From the NCBI RefSeq assembly GCF_001642575.1, contig NZ_LXNG01000012.1, positions 124,001 to 188,000 of the forward strand: a stretch of DNA of 64,000 bases, written 5' to 3'. The translations under genes were made by a program, and so were the position numbers. The stretch comes from Xanthomonas floridensis (GTDB lineage: Bacteria > Pseudomonadota > Gammaproteobacteria > Xanthomonadales > Xanthomonadaceae). The notes under the pieces were generated by a model that was given only the letters and a program-made list of their open reading frames with translations, made no database searches and was not told where the DNA came from. Below, piece after piece: positions 37,254 to 46,547 of the stretch (positions are counted from its first letter, which is position 1; every line of letters begins with the position of its first letter).

Positions 37254-37338
37254 GCACGGCGCGGACGCGCACTTAGAGCGGCTGGCCGTGCTTGCGGTAC
37301 AGGCCAACCCGCCGATGTCGCTTCGAGGTGGCAACGCC

Positions 37339-37704
37339 GTGGACGATGGCGATCCGCCGCCCCCGTTCGACCCTGCGATCGATACGGTCACTGCACCGTA
37401 TCTGGAGCAGTACGCCTGGGGTCTCCACCACCTGGACGATCGTTCCTGGCAGTTCTATCTGCCGTACCTGCTGCGGCACGCCAAGGACAGCCAGGGCGAC
37501 CCGGCTTCGGTGGCGACCAGTGCGCTGCTACATGCGTTGCGTTCGCCTCGTCGGGCACCGCCAAGTGCGTACATGCGCACCGAGGAGTACGAGGCGGTGG
37601 TCGCCGTTCTGGATCAGCTCGCCTTTGCGCAGGACTCGGTGTGGCAGCAGGAAGCGCAGGACGCCCTTGAGGACTACTGGGGCCCTGGGGCTAACTACCG
37701 TTAA
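37339..37704 (+). CDS. Hypothetical protein, DUF6714-like
   Basis: A 121-residue acidic soluble protein; the pattern W-FYLP-LL (SWQFYLPYLLRHAKDS) and the following MRTEEYEAVVAVLDQLAF recall the DUF6714 family, without certainty. The GTG at 37339 is preferred as it follows GAGGTGG at ideal spacing; an ATG at 37237 inside the pntB end would add 34 residues. No function is known. Confidence 0.6.
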   Translation: MDDGDPPPPFDPAIDTVTAPYLEQYAWGLHHLDDRSWQFYLPYLLRHAKDSQGDPASVATSALLHALRSPRRAPPSAYMRTEEYEAVVAVLDQLAFAQDSVWQQEAQDALEDYWGPGANYR

Positions 37705-37820
37705 AAGATCGGGCCTTGCAGCAATGGGCTTGGCGGCAATGTAATGAAGCGTGGGCGCTGCTGCATCCACGCGCAGTCAGTCCACATCGCGGACCACTCC
37801 GACTTTCCAATGCAAAACAG

Positions 37821-38240
37821 TCAGCGCGCAGCCCACCACGCCAGCACCAGCGCGGTGGCGTAGCACAGCAGGTCGAAACCGTTGTTGGCCAGTTCCAGCA
37901 GGGTCCAGGCCAGCCCGGGGCCCATTTTCTGTGCGGACGTCCATGGGTCCAGGCCCAGCGATCCGCCGACCTGCGCCGACGCAATGCCCCAGTTGGTGGC
38001 AATGATGATGGCTGCGGTGGCCACCACCGCCACGCCGATGCGCAAGGGACCGGCGCGCAAGGTGCCCAGGCGCAGCATCCAGACCACTTCCAGGGCGACC
38101 AGCACCGCCATCCAGCCAGCCTGGTTGCCAAGGGCCAGGGCGATCAGCAGCCAGGCGATGAGGGCGGTGACGCTTCCCAGCAACAGGAGCGGGGGCCAGA
38201 GCCAGTGGGCGCTTCTGGCGGACGCGGAGGTGGGCGGCAT
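37821..38240 (-). CDS. Hypothetical four-helix membrane protein
   Basis: A 139-residue protein with about four hydrophobic segments (WPPLLLLGSVTALIAWLLIA, GWMAVLVALEVVWML, GVAVVATAAIIIATNWG, and a C-terminal GFDLLCYATALVLAWWAA). No family is recognised. AGGAG lies at good spacing before the ATG at 38240. Confidence 0.65.
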   Translation of the reverse strand: MPPTSASARSAHWLWPPLLLLGSVTALIAWLLIALALGNQAGWMAVLVALEVVWMLRLGTLRAGPLRIGVAVVATAAIIIATNWGIASAQVGGSLGLDPWTSAQKMGPGLAWTLLELANNGFDLLCYATALVLAWWAAR

Positions 38241-38414
38241 TGGAACTCCTGACAGTACGCACATGATAGAGCGCATGCCACGCTTTGCGAGGCCCGGGAT
38301 GCCTGGATGGAATGCAGCGTCGCCAACCAGGTGCGTTGCCTGCGGCGGCGGCGAGGTTGCGGTCGGCTAGAATGGCCGACTTGCGCGCGTCCGGCGCGGC
38401 CCCATATCCAGCCC

Positions 38415-38969
38415 ATGTATTCCCGTAGCAGCGAACCCGTCCAGTTCGAACGCGATTGCGATGCCGTCATGGTGCCGCAGGGCGATTCGGTGACCCTGCC
38501 CGCAGGCAGTTACGGCTATATCACCCAGGCATTGGGTGGCAGCTACACCGTGTTTGTCGAAGGCAATCTGTTCCGCATTGCCGGCAAGGACGGCGATGCG
38601 ATCGGCAAGGAGGCCCCGCCGGGGCTGGAACTGCCCGACAACGCCAGCGACGAGGAGGTCGAGGCCCTGGTGTGGCAGCAGCTGCGCACCTGCTTTGACC
38701 CGGAAATCCCGTTCAATATCGTCGACCTGGGCCTGGTCTACGAGGCGGTGGTCAGCCATCGCGAGGAAGACAATCAGCGCCGGGTGGACGTCAAGATGAC
38801 GCTGACCGCGCCCGGTTGCGGCATGGGCGAAATCCTCGTCGACGACGTGCGCAGCAAGGTGGAAATGATCCCGACCATTGCCGAGGCCGATGTCGAGCTG
38901 GTGTTCGACCCGCCGTGGGGCCGGCATATGATGTCCGAAGCGGCCCGTCTCGAGACCGGCATGCTCTGA
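38415..38969 (+). CDS. sufT: Putative Fe-S cluster assembly protein SufT
   Basis: A 184-residue protein with a short N-terminal domain (residues 1-70) and a C-terminal DUF59/MIP18-like domain from about residue 80: DPEIPFNIVDLGLVYE, then the conserved cysteine motif TLTAPGCGMGEILVDDV and VELVFDPPWGRHMMSEAA. This is the SufT layout; SufT helps mature Fe-S proteins. It lies upstream of ilvE on the same strand with a 65-bp gap. Confidence 0.88.
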   Translation: MYSRSSEPVQFERDCDAVMVPQGDSVTLPAGSYGYITQALGGSYTVFVEGNLFRIAGKDGDAIGKEAPPGLELPDNASDEEVEALVWQQLRTCFDPEIPFNIVDLGLVYEAVVSHREEDNQRRVDVKMTLTAPGCGMGEILVDDVRSKVEMIPTIAEADVELVFDPPWGRHMMSEAARLETGML

Positions 38970-39034
38970 TCGTCAGGCGCCATGTCCACGGGCTGGCGCC
39001 GCGTCCTTACCGCCCGCCATACAGGAATCTCCCG

Positions 39035-40120
39035 GTGTCCGTGTCCTTCGCTTCCACCCGTTCTCCGTCGCCGCGCAGTGCCGACGAACTGTCCGTGATC
39101 CTGGCCGCGCCCGGCTTCGGGCTGCATTTCACCGACCACATGGTCGCCATCTCCTGGAGCAACGAGCAGGGCTGGCATGACGCGCAGGTGCGCGCCTATG
39201 GCCCGCTGCAGCTGGATCCGGCTGCGTCGGTGTTGCATTACGGCCAGGAAATCTTCGAAGGTATCAAGGCCTACCGGCATGCCGACGGCTCGATCTGGAC
39301 CTTCCGCCCGCAGGCCAATGGCGAGCGCCTGCAACGTTCTGCGCGCCGTCTGGCGCTGCCGGAACTGCCGGTGGACCTGTTTGTCGAATCGCTGCGCCAG
39401 CTGGTGGCGGTGGATGGCGGCTGGGTGCCGTCGGCACCGGAAACCAGCTTGTATTTCCGCCCCTTTATGATTGCCGATGAGGCGTTCCTGGGCGTGCGTG
39501 CGGCGCACAAGGCGTCGTACTACGTGATCGCCAGCCCGGCCGGCCCGTATTTCGCCAAGGGCGTGGCGCCGGTGTCGATCTGGTTGTCCACCGAGTACGC
39601 GCGTGCGGCCAAGGGCGGCACCGGCGCGGCCAAGTGTGGTGGCAACTACGCCGCTTCCCTGCTGCCGCAGCAAAAGGCCCAGGCCCAGGGCTGCTCGCAG
39701 GTGCTGTTCCTGGACCCGGTGGAAGGCAAGTACATCGAAGAGCTGGGCGGCATGAACGTGTTTCTGGTCTACAAGGACGGCACACTGGTGACGCCGGAAT
39801 TGTCCGGCAGCATCCTGGAAGGCATCACCCGCGACAGCATCCTGCAGCTGGCCCGCGACCGTGGCATGCGCGTGGTCGAGCGCAAGGTCGCCATCGACGA
39901 GTGGAAGCAGGGCGTGGCCTCCGGCGAGATCGCCGAGGTCTTCGCCTGTGGCACCGCCGCCGTGGTCACGCCGATCGGCGAGCTCAAGGGCGACGGATTT
40001 GCGGTGGGCGACCCGGCAGCGCCGGCCGGCGAGGTGACCATGTCGCTACGCCAGGAGCTCACCGATATCCAGTACGGGCGTGTGCCGGACCGTCACGGTT
40101 GGCTGGTGCGTTTGTCGTAA
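39035..40120 (+). CDS. ilvE: Branched-chain amino acid aminotransferase
   Basis: PLP-dependent fold-type IV enzyme that transaminates leucine, isoleucine and valine or their keto acids. It is 361 residues, the class II (eukaryote-like) length. Visible: EGIKAYR at the N-terminal half, the PLP-Lys in AKCGGNYAASLLPQ (about 208; Lys in TGAAKCGGNY), EELGGMNVFLVY and SGSILEGITRDSIL, with GTAAVVTPIGEL binding the phosphate. GTG start at 39035 preceded by AGGA. A strong terminator follows. Confidence 0.95.
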   Translation: MSVSFASTRSPSPRSADELSVILAAPGFGLHFTDHMVAISWSNEQGWHDAQVRAYGPLQLDPAASVLHYGQEIFEGIKAYRHADGSIWTFRPQANGERLQRSARRLALPELPVDLFVESLRQLVAVDGGWVPSAPETSLYFRPFMIADEAFLGVRAAHKASYYVIASPAGPYFAKGVAPVSIWLSTEYARAAKGGTGAAKCGGNYAASLLPQQKAQAQGCSQVLFLDPVEGKYIEELGGMNVFLVYKDGTLVTPELSGSILEGITRDSILQLARDRGMRVVERKVAIDEWKQGVASGEIAEVFACGTAAVVTPIGELKGDGFAVGDPAAPAGEVTMSLRQELTDIQYGRVPDRHGWLVRLS

Positions 40121-40145
40121 GCCGACATACAGCGTCAAAAAATGG

Positions 40146-40174
40146 CCCCCGTGTGCAACACGGGGGTTTTTTTT
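40146..40174. terminator. Strong intrinsic terminator after ilvE
   Basis: CCCCCGTGT (40146-40154) pairs with ACACGGGGG (40158-40166) around three bases and is followed by eight T's; AAAAAA precedes the stem, so it can work on both strands. Confidence 0.93.
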
Positions 40175-40238
40175 GGCTTGCTCTGCAGCAAAAAACGTCT
40201 CCAACAGGTCAAAACCAGCCGCAAGCGGGCTGAACAGA

Positions 40239-40254
40239 CCTGATCTGTGTCACA
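40239..40254. promoter_or_regulatory. Candidate CRP/Clp-like site before the first protease
   Basis: CCTGA-TCTGTG-TCACA matches TGTGA-N6-TCACA at 8 of 10 positions, about 180 bp upstream of the protease ATG, in a locally AT-rich leader. Clp is known to regulate extracellular proteases in Xanthomonas; this site itself is only a prediction. Confidence 0.35.
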
Positions 40255-40433
40255 AAACTGATATTTAAGTTTTGAAAGTGTCGATTTCGTATTGTCCAGT
40301 TCGGTTTTGGTGAGATAGCTTCGCTGAACGGATCGATAACAGGGGCTCGATTCGAGGATCCGGCGCTGACCTACGGAAGGCGGCGCCGGAATACACCGCC
40401 TAGGCGGTTCTCTTTGATTTGGAAGGGAATTCG

Positions 40434-42185
40434 ATGTCGAACCCGTCGTCTCGCAAGCGTCCTCGCACGCTCACCGTCCTCAGCGCCACCGCGCTGACCT
40501 CCCTGCTGCTGGCCACGCCTGCGTTTGCCGGTGAGGTCTATCTGGACGGCCTTGCCACCGCCCAGACCCACCAGAAATTCATCGTCACCTACAAGGATGG
40601 CAGCACCGCGCTGGCCAGCCCGAGTGCGCTGACCACCTCGCTGCGCGCCGCCGCCCGTGCGGTACCGGCCAGGGCCGGCAAGGCGCTGGGCCTGAGTCCG
40701 GTCCGTCGTCTGGCGCTGGGGCCGGAACTGGTCAAGGCCGATCGCGCGCTGGACCGCGCCGAGGCCGAAACCCTGATGCGCCAGCTGGCCGCCGACCCCA
40801 ACGTGCAAAGCGTGGAAGTCGACCAGATCCTGCACGCCACGCTGACCCCCAACGACACCCGCCTGTCCGAACAGTGGGCATTCGGCACCACCAATGCCGG
40901 CCTCAACATCCGCTCGGCATGGGATAAATCCACCGGGGCCGGCGTGCGCGTGGCGGTCATCGACACCGGCATCACCAGCCATCCCGACCTCAACGCCAAC
41001 ATCCTGTCGGGCTACGACTTCATCAGCGATGCGGCAACTGCGCGCGACGGAAACGGGCGCGACAGCAATCCCGCCGACGAGGGCGATTGGTATGCCGCCA
41101 ACGAGTGCGGCACGGGCATTCCGGCAGCAACCTCCAGCTGGCACGGGACCCACGTCGCCGGTACGGTTGCCGCGGTGACCAACAATTCCAGCGGCGTGGC
41201 CGGTACTGCCTATGGCGCCCAGGTGATCCCGGTGCGCGTGCTTGGCAAGTGCGGCGGTTCGCTGTCGGACATCTCCGATGCCATCATCTGGGCGTCGGGC
41301 GGCACCGTTTCAGGAGTGCCGACGCTGTCGTCGGCGAATGCGGCCGAGGTCATCAACATGTCGCTCGGCGGCGGTGGCGCCTGTTCGGCCACCATGCAGA
41401 ACGCCATCAACGGCGCGGTCTCGCGCGGCACCACGGTGGTGGTGGCGGCTGGCAACAGCTCGGCCAACGTGTCCGGTTCGCTGCCGGCCAACTGCAACAA
41501 CGTGATTGCGGTTGCGGCCACCACCTCGTCCGGCGCCAAGGCCAGCTACTCCAACTTCGGAGCCGGCATCGATGTGTCCGCGCCGGGTTCGGCCATCCTG
41601 TCCACGCTCAACAGCGGCACCACCACGCCGGGCAGCGCCAGCTACGCGTCCTATAACGGCACCTCGATGGCATCGCCACATGTGGCCGGTGTGGTGGCGC
41701 TGGTGCAGTCGGTGGCGCCCACGCCGTTGACCCCGGCGGCAGTGGAAACCCTGCTGAAGAACACCGCCCGTGCGCTACCGGGCGCCTGCTCTGGTGGCTG
41801 CGGCGCCGGCATCGTCAATGCCGATGCTGCAGTCACTGCCGCAATCAACGGCAGCAATGGCGGCGGCGGTGGCGGCAGCGGCAACACCCTGACCAACGGC
41901 ACGCCGGTCAGCGGCCTGGGCGCAGCCACGGGTGCGGAGCTCAACTACACCATCGCGGTACCGGCGGGCAGCGGCACGCTGACGGTGGCGATCAGCGGCG
42001 GCACCGGCGATGCGGACCTGTACGTGCGTGCCGGCAGTGCACCGACCGACGCTACCTACACCTGCCGTCCTTACCGCAGCGGCAACGCCGAAACCTGCAG
42101 CATCACCGCGCCCTCGGGCACGTATTACGTGCGGGTCAAGGCATTCAGCACGTTCTCCGGCGTGACCCTGCGGGCCAGCTACTAA
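40434..42185 (+). CDS. Secreted S8 subtilisin-like serine protease with PPC domain (copy 1)
   Basis: A 583-residue extracellular protease: signal peptide to about residue 32 (LSATALTSLLLATPAFAG), a propeptide of the inhibitor-I9 type to about 136, the S8 domain with Asp177 (VAVIDTGI), His237 (HGTHVAG) and Ser411 (GTSMASPH), a Gly-rich linker (about 485-498), and a C-terminal PPC beta-sandwich. It resembles the X. campestris PrtA-type extracellular proteases, exported by type II secretion. TTG five codons upstream is less likely than the ATG at 40434 with GGAAGGGAA. It is the first of three tandem paralogues. Confidence 0.95.
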   Translation: MSNPSSRKRPRTLTVLSATALTSLLLATPAFAGEVYLDGLATAQTHQKFIVTYKDGSTALASPSALTTSLRAAARAVPARAGKALGLSPVRRLALGPELVKADRALDRAEAETLMRQLAADPNVQSVEVDQILHATLTPNDTRLSEQWAFGTTNAGLNIRSAWDKSTGAGVRVAVIDTGITSHPDLNANILSGYDFISDAATARDGNGRDSNPADEGDWYAANECGTGIPAATSSWHGTHVAGTVAAVTNNSSGVAGTAYGAQVIPVRVLGKCGGSLSDISDAIIWASGGTVSGVPTLSSANAAEVINMSLGGGGACSATMQNAINGAVSRGTTVVVAAGNSSANVSGSLPANCNNVIAVAATTSSGAKASYSNFGAGIDVSAPGSAILSTLNSGTTTPGSASYASYNGTSMASPHVAGVVALVQSVAPTPLTPAAVETLLKNTARALPGACSGGCGAGIVNADAAVTAAINGSNGGGGGGSGNTLTNGTPVSGLGAATGAELNYTIAVPAGSGTLTVAISGGTGDADLYVRAGSAPTDATYTCRPYRSGNAETCSITAPSGTYYVRVKAFSTFSGVTLRASY

Positions 42186-42448
42186 GGCCTGCCGCTCGAC
42201 GCGGTCTGTGCTGTCTGGGCATGCGCCAGGCAGCGCAGACACCGCGCCACCCCATCTGCGATGTCTCGCCCACGTCTGCCCTTGCGGCAGGCGCAGGCGG
42301 CGCATTGCCGCTCGGCCGGGATGGACACCGGTCAGTCGTTTCGACGGGCGCCAGCGCCCGTCCATTCCGGCCCGACCCGCAGTCTGCGGCGACGGCCGGC
42401 CATCGCGCCGCAACCGCGGCACTTCTTAAAAAATCTGAGGAACGATCG

Positions 42449-43858
42449 ATGTCCAATGTGTCGCAACGTCGTGCACCTGCACGCGCACTGGTGGTGCTGG
42501 GTGTTTCCGCGCTGACCTCCCTGCTGGCCGTGCCGGCGTTCGCCGGTCAGGTCAACCTGTCCGGCCTGGATTCGCAGCCGACGCTGGATCGCTTCATCGT
42601 CAAGTACAAGGACGGCAGCAGCCCGGCGGTGAGTCCGACCTCGATGCGCGCCTCGCTCAATTCCGTCGCCACCGCAGTGCCGGCCCGCGCCGGTCGCGCG
42701 CTGGGCCTGAACCACGTGCGCCGCACCGCGCTGGGGTCGGAAGTGCTCAAGGCCACCCGTGGCCTGGACCGCGCCGAGGCCGAGACGCTGATGCGCCGCA
42801 TCGCCGCCGACCCGAGCGTGGACTACGTGGAAGTCGACCAGATCATGTATCCCACGCTGACCCCGAACGACACTCGCCTGTCCGAGCAGTGGGGCTTTGG
42901 CACCACCGCTTCCAGCATCAATGTGCGCCCGGCCTGGGATACCGCCACCGGCACCGGCGTAGTGGTGGCAGTGATCGACACCGGCATCACCAGCCATCCG
43001 GATCTCAATGCCAACGTGCTGCCGGGCTACGACTTCATCAGCGACGCGGCGCGTGCGCGCGACAACAACGGCCGCGACAACAATCCGGCCGACCAGGGCG
43101 ACTGGCGTGCCGCCAATCAGTGCGGATCCGGCGTGCCGGCCGCCAATTCCAGCTGGCACGGCACCCATGTGGCCGGCACCATTGCTGCGGTCACCAACAA
43201 CAGCACCGGTGTGGCCGGGACCGCATTCAATGCGCGCATCGTGCCGATCCGTGCGCTGGGTCTGTGCGGTGGTGCCACCTCGGATATTGCCGATGCGATC
43301 GTCTGGGCCTCCGGCGGCAGCGTGTCCGGCGTGCCGGCCAATGCCAACCCGGCCGAAGTGATCAACATGTCGCTGGGCGGCAACGGCACCTGTTCGAGCA
43401 CCTATCAAAACGCCATCAACGGCGCGGTGTCGCGCGGGACCACCGTGGTGGTGGCGGCCGGCAACAGCAATGCCAACGTGGCCAACTTCACCCCGGCCAG
43501 CTGCGCCAACGTGATCTCGGTGGCATCGATCACCTCGGCCGGTGCGCGGTCGAGCTTCTCCAACTTCGGCAGCACCATCGACATCTCCGGCCCAGGCTCG
43601 GCGATCCTGTCGACCTTGAACAGCGGCACCACCACCCCGGGCTCGGCCAGCTACGCCAGCTACAACGGCACTTCGATGGCGGCGCCGCACGTGGCCGGCG
43701 TGGTGGCGCTGGTGCAGTCGGCAGCCAGCCGTCCGCTGACCCCGGCGGCGGTGGAAACCCTGTTGAAGAACACCGCGCGTCCGTTGCCGGGCGCCTGCTC
43801 GGGCGGCTGCGGTGCCGGCATCGTCAACGCGGCGGGTGCGGTCAGCCAGACCCCGTGA
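42449..43858 (+). CDS. Secreted S8 subtilisin-like serine protease without PPC domain (copy 2)
   Basis: A 469-residue paralogue of the preceding protease with identical spacing of Asp177, His237 and near-identical position of Ser409. It has the signal peptide (LVVLGVSALTSLLAVPAFAG), I9 propeptide and S8 domain but ends shortly after the domain (GAGIVNAAGAVSQTP), lacking the Gly linker and PPC module of the other two. GAGG precedes the ATG at 42449. Its broader substrate binding may differ, as PPC domains aid secretion or substrate attachment. Confidence 0.94.
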   Translation: MSNVSQRRAPARALVVLGVSALTSLLAVPAFAGQVNLSGLDSQPTLDRFIVKYKDGSSPAVSPTSMRASLNSVATAVPARAGRALGLNHVRRTALGSEVLKATRGLDRAEAETLMRRIAADPSVDYVEVDQIMYPTLTPNDTRLSEQWGFGTTASSINVRPAWDTATGTGVVVAVIDTGITSHPDLNANVLPGYDFISDAARARDNNGRDNNPADQGDWRAANQCGSGVPAANSSWHGTHVAGTIAAVTNNSTGVAGTAFNARIVPIRALGLCGGATSDIADAIVWASGGSVSGVPANANPAEVINMSLGGNGTCSSTYQNAINGAVSRGTTVVVAAGNSNANVANFTPASCANVISVASITSAGARSSFSNFGSTIDISGPGSAILSTLNSGTTTPGSASYASYNGTSMAAPHVAGVVALVQSAASRPLTPAAVETLLKNTARPLPGACSGGCGAGIVNAAGAVSQTP

Positions 43859-43916
43859 CACCAGGCTGGCCGCGCGCTGCCGGCATGACCGCCGGCAGTG
43901 CCGTCGGGCCGGTCCC

Positions 43917-43936
43917 CACCGACCTGTCGGTGTTTT
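43917..43936 (+). terminator. Candidate terminator after protease 2
   Basis: CACCGA-CCTG-TCGGTG forms a 6-bp stem with a tetraloop and is followed by TTTT, 59 bp after the protease stop. Confidence 0.6.
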
Positions 43937-43942
43937 GAATTC

Positions 43943-43972
43943 CACACTGCCCCGCTTCGACGGGGCAGTGTG
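43943..43972 (+). terminator. 12-bp hairpin after protease 2
   Basis: CACACTGCCCCG (43943-43954) pairs perfectly with CGGGGCAGTGTG (43961-43972) around six bases. It lies right after the first terminator candidate; only a short TTT follows, so it may act as a tandem back-up. Confidence 0.65.
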
Positions 43973-44200
43973 CGTTTGGGGCCTGGCCACGCCTGGGCGT
44001 TGGCCGACCGGCTGCGACAATGGCTGAACCAAGCGCATGGCGCCGCCTTTTGGCCGCTTCAGACCCGCAGATGGCACGCCGATAGCCAGCCCACGTGAGG
44101 CATGGCTGTGTGCAACCGCCCCACGATCGGGCAGTGCGCGTCGCAGAGGGCGTCAGCGCGTTGTCCTCCGAATGTTCAGCTCCCTGGGGAGGGGTGATCC
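43973..44200. other. Leader of protease 3
   Basis: Together with the two hairpins before it this makes a 340-bp gene-free stretch. No repeat or clear promoter box is seen; the third protease starts at 44201 with GGGAGGGG upstream. Confidence 0.5.
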
Positions 44201-45898
44201 ATGTCGCATGTCTCGGTTGGTGTGCTGCGCCACGCTGCATTTGTCTGTGCGTTGTCCTGCACGTCTTATGCCACTGCCGGCGAGGTCAGCCTGCAAGGGC
44301 TGGCGTCCAGTTCCACCCATCAGCGTTTCATCGTCAGCTACAAGGACCGCGTCGGCAGCAGCCGTGCCACCGGGCTATCGGAGCCGTGGCGCGAGATTGC
44401 CAGTGCCGTGCCTGCACAACAGGGGCGGGCGTTGGGTCTGTCGACCACGCGCCGGCTCAGCACCGGCCCGATGCTGTTGGTGGCCGACCGCAAGCTCGAT
44501 CGGGTAGATGCGGAAAGCCTGATGCGTCGGCTCGCCGCCGACCCGGCGGTCAAGCGGGTGGAAGTGGATGTGCTGATGCGTCCCTTGCTGGTGCCTAACG
44601 ACCCTGGGGTTCCGCAGCAATGGGCGATGGGCACCAGTAACGCCGGCCTCAACATCCGCCCGGCCTGGGACCGTTCCACCGGCAAGGGCATCGTGGTGGC
44701 GGTGATCGATACCGGCATCACCGCGCATCCGGACCTGGCCGCGAATGTCTTGCCCGGCTACGACTTCATCACCGATCCGGCAACCGCCCGCGACGGCAAC
44801 GCGCGCGACCCGAACGCAGCCGACCAGGGCGACTGGTCAGCCGCGAACGAATGCGGCTCCGGTGCGTCCGCGTCCAGCTCCAGCTGGCATGGCACCCATG
44901 TGGCCGGCATCGTTGCCGCCGTCGGCAATAACAGCAGCGGTGTGGTGGGCACCGCGTTCAATGCCAAGCTGCTGCCGCTGCGGGTGCTGGGCAGGTGTGG
45001 TGGCTACATGTCCGATATCGCCGACGCCATCGTCTGGGCAGCGGGCGGCAAGGTGACCGGGCTGCCTGCCAATCCGAATCCTGCCACGGTGATCAACCTG
45101 TCGCTGGGTGGCTATGGCAGTTGCTCGGCGACGATGAGTAACGCCATTGCCGCCGCGGTGACGCGTGGCAGTTCGGTGGTGGTGGCCGCGGGCAACAGCA
45201 ATATGGATGTCTCCACCAGCGTGCCGGCCAACTGCCCGAACGTGATCGCGGTGGCGGCCACCACCTCGGCCGGTGCGAAGGCCAGTTTCTCCAACTTCGG
45301 CAAGGGCGTGGATATCGCGGCGCCAGGGCAGGCCATCGTCTCCACGCTCAACAGCGGCACCACGGTACCGGGCAATGCGGCGTATGCGTCGTACAGCGGC
45401 ACCTCGATGGCCGCGCCACATGTCGCCGGTGTGGTGGCGTTGATGCAGTCGGTAGCCTTGAACCCGCTCACGCCGGCAACGGTCAAGGCCTTGCTCAAGA
45501 GCAGCGCACGGCCACTGCCGGTTGCCTGCACTCAGGGCTGCGGCGCAGGGTTGGTGAACGCCGACGGGGCGCTGGCAGCGGTGATCGAATCGACCACGCT
45601 TGCCCGCAATGTGGCGCGCACGGGAGTGAGCGCGGCGCAGTCGGATGTGGTGTATTACCAGGTCAACGTCCCGGCCGGCACACGCGCGTTGAAAGTGACG
45701 CTCACCGGTGGCAGTGGCAATGCCGATCTGTCGCTGCGCGCCGGCGCGTTACCCAGCGATAGCGCGTACAGCTGTCGCAGCATGCTGCCCGGCAATGCCG
45801 ACAGCTGCACGGTGAACGCACCGGCGGCCGGTACGTACTACGTGCGGTTGAAGGCGACATTGGCGTTTTCCGGAGTCAGTGTCACGGCGGCGTACTGA
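44201..45898 (+). CDS. Secreted S8 subtilisin-like serine protease with PPC domain (copy 3)
   Basis: A 565-residue third paralogue. Triad residues are Asp170 (VVAVIDTGI), His230 (HGTHVAG) and Ser402 (GTSMAAPH). It has a signal peptide with two Cys near its end (CALSCTSYATAG), a shorter propeptide, the S8 domain, and a PPC domain (from about 490) joined directly without the Gly-rich linker. It is more diverged from copies 1 and 2 than they are from each other. A strong purine-rich Shine-Dalgarno precedes the ATG. Confidence 0.94.
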   Translation: MSHVSVGVLRHAAFVCALSCTSYATAGEVSLQGLASSSTHQRFIVSYKDRVGSSRATGLSEPWREIASAVPAQQGRALGLSTTRRLSTGPMLLVADRKLDRVDAESLMRRLAADPAVKRVEVDVLMRPLLVPNDPGVPQQWAMGTSNAGLNIRPAWDRSTGKGIVVAVIDTGITAHPDLAANVLPGYDFITDPATARDGNARDPNAADQGDWSAANECGSGASASSSSWHGTHVAGIVAAVGNNSSGVVGTAFNAKLLPLRVLGRCGGYMSDIADAIVWAAGGKVTGLPANPNPATVINLSLGGYGSCSATMSNAIAAAVTRGSSVVVAAGNSNMDVSTSVPANCPNVIAVAATTSAGAKASFSNFGKGVDIAAPGQAIVSTLNSGTTVPGNAAYASYSGTSMAAPHVAGVVALMQSVALNPLTPATVKALLKSSARPLPVACTQGCGAGLVNADGALAAVIESTTLARNVARTGVSAAQSDVVYYQVNVPAGTRALKVTLTGGSGNADLSLRAGALPSDSAYSCRSMLPGNADSCTVNAPAAGTYYVRLKATLAFSGVSVTAAY

Positions 45899-45943
45899 GT
45901 CTTGCGTCAGTCGTGCGATCGCCGCGGCTTATCGCGGCACAAG

Positions 45944-45963
45944 CCGTAGCGAGCAGTCGTCAG
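45944..45963. repeat. Dispersed 20-bp intergenic repeat, copy A
   Basis: CCGTAGCGAGCAGTCGTCAG occurs here after protease 3 and again, with one mismatch, at 53646-53665. Both copies are intergenic. Confidence 0.6.
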
Positions 45964-46069
45964 GTGGTGTGGACGGCGCACTCGGTATCGGAGTGGACGC
46001 GTGCTACATGCCGCACCGCGCCGACGCCGCACCCGCGTGGCGGCGGCGCAATCGTCTTGCAAGCCACTT

Positions 46070-46543
46070 TTATTCGCACAATGTGCAGGCGCGTGCACTG
46101 AGGGCCTGCAACAGCTGTTCGCCGGGCAATTCCAGCAGCAAGCCGCGCTGACCGGCGTTGATCCATAACGCCGGCGCGTCCAGCGCGGTGGCTTCCACCA
46201 GCACCGGCGCCTGACGTTGCTGGCCGAGCGGGCTGATCCCGCCCACCTTGTAGCCGGTGCGGCGCTCGGCGTCGGCCACGTCCATCATGCGGGCGGACTT
46301 GCCGCCCTGTGCGCTGGCGAGTTTCTTCAGCGACAGGCGCCGGTCGCAGGGAATCACCACGCACATCGCCTGGTCGTCCACCCAGGTCATCAGGGTTTTC
46401 AGCACCGTCTGCGGTGCCAGGCCAAGCGCGGTTGCCGCCTGCAGGCCTTTGGCGTCTGCATCGGCGTGATAGTGGTATGGATGCAGCAGGTACGCCACGC
46501 CCGCCGCGTCCAGGGCACGGGTGGCGCGGGTCGCCTTGCTCAT
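46070..46543 (-). CDS. ybaK: Cys-tRNA(Pro) deacylase YbaK/EbsC
   Basis: A 157-residue editing domain of the YbaK/ProRS-insertion family. The conserved Lys is in VLKTLMTW (about residue 49), with GGKSARM and GYKVGGISPLGQQR supplying the binding pocket motifs. It deacylates Cys-tRNA-Pro formed by ProRS misacylation. The ATG at 46543 is 5 bp past the stop of the asparaginase-like gene, so both are likely co-transcribed. Confidence 0.9.
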   Translation of the reverse strand: MSKATRATRALDAAGVAYLLHPYHYHADADAKGLQAATALGLAPQTVLKTLMTWVDDQAMCVVIPCDRRLSLKKLASAQGGKSARMMDVADAERRTGYKVGGISPLGQQRQAPVLVEATALDAPALWINAGQRGLLLELPGEQLLQALSARACTLCE

Positions 46544-46547
46544 ACCG

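Noticed and set aside
40300..40360. Plant-inducible promoter (TTCGC-N15-TTCGC) before the first protease
   Set aside because: A TTCGC and a TTCGA are present, but the spacing is far from 15 bases, so the HrpX box is not met.
42332..44077. 581-codon minus-strand frame opposite protease 2
   Set aside because: The translation is low-complexity His/Arg/Gly-rich, complementary to a conserved subtilase.
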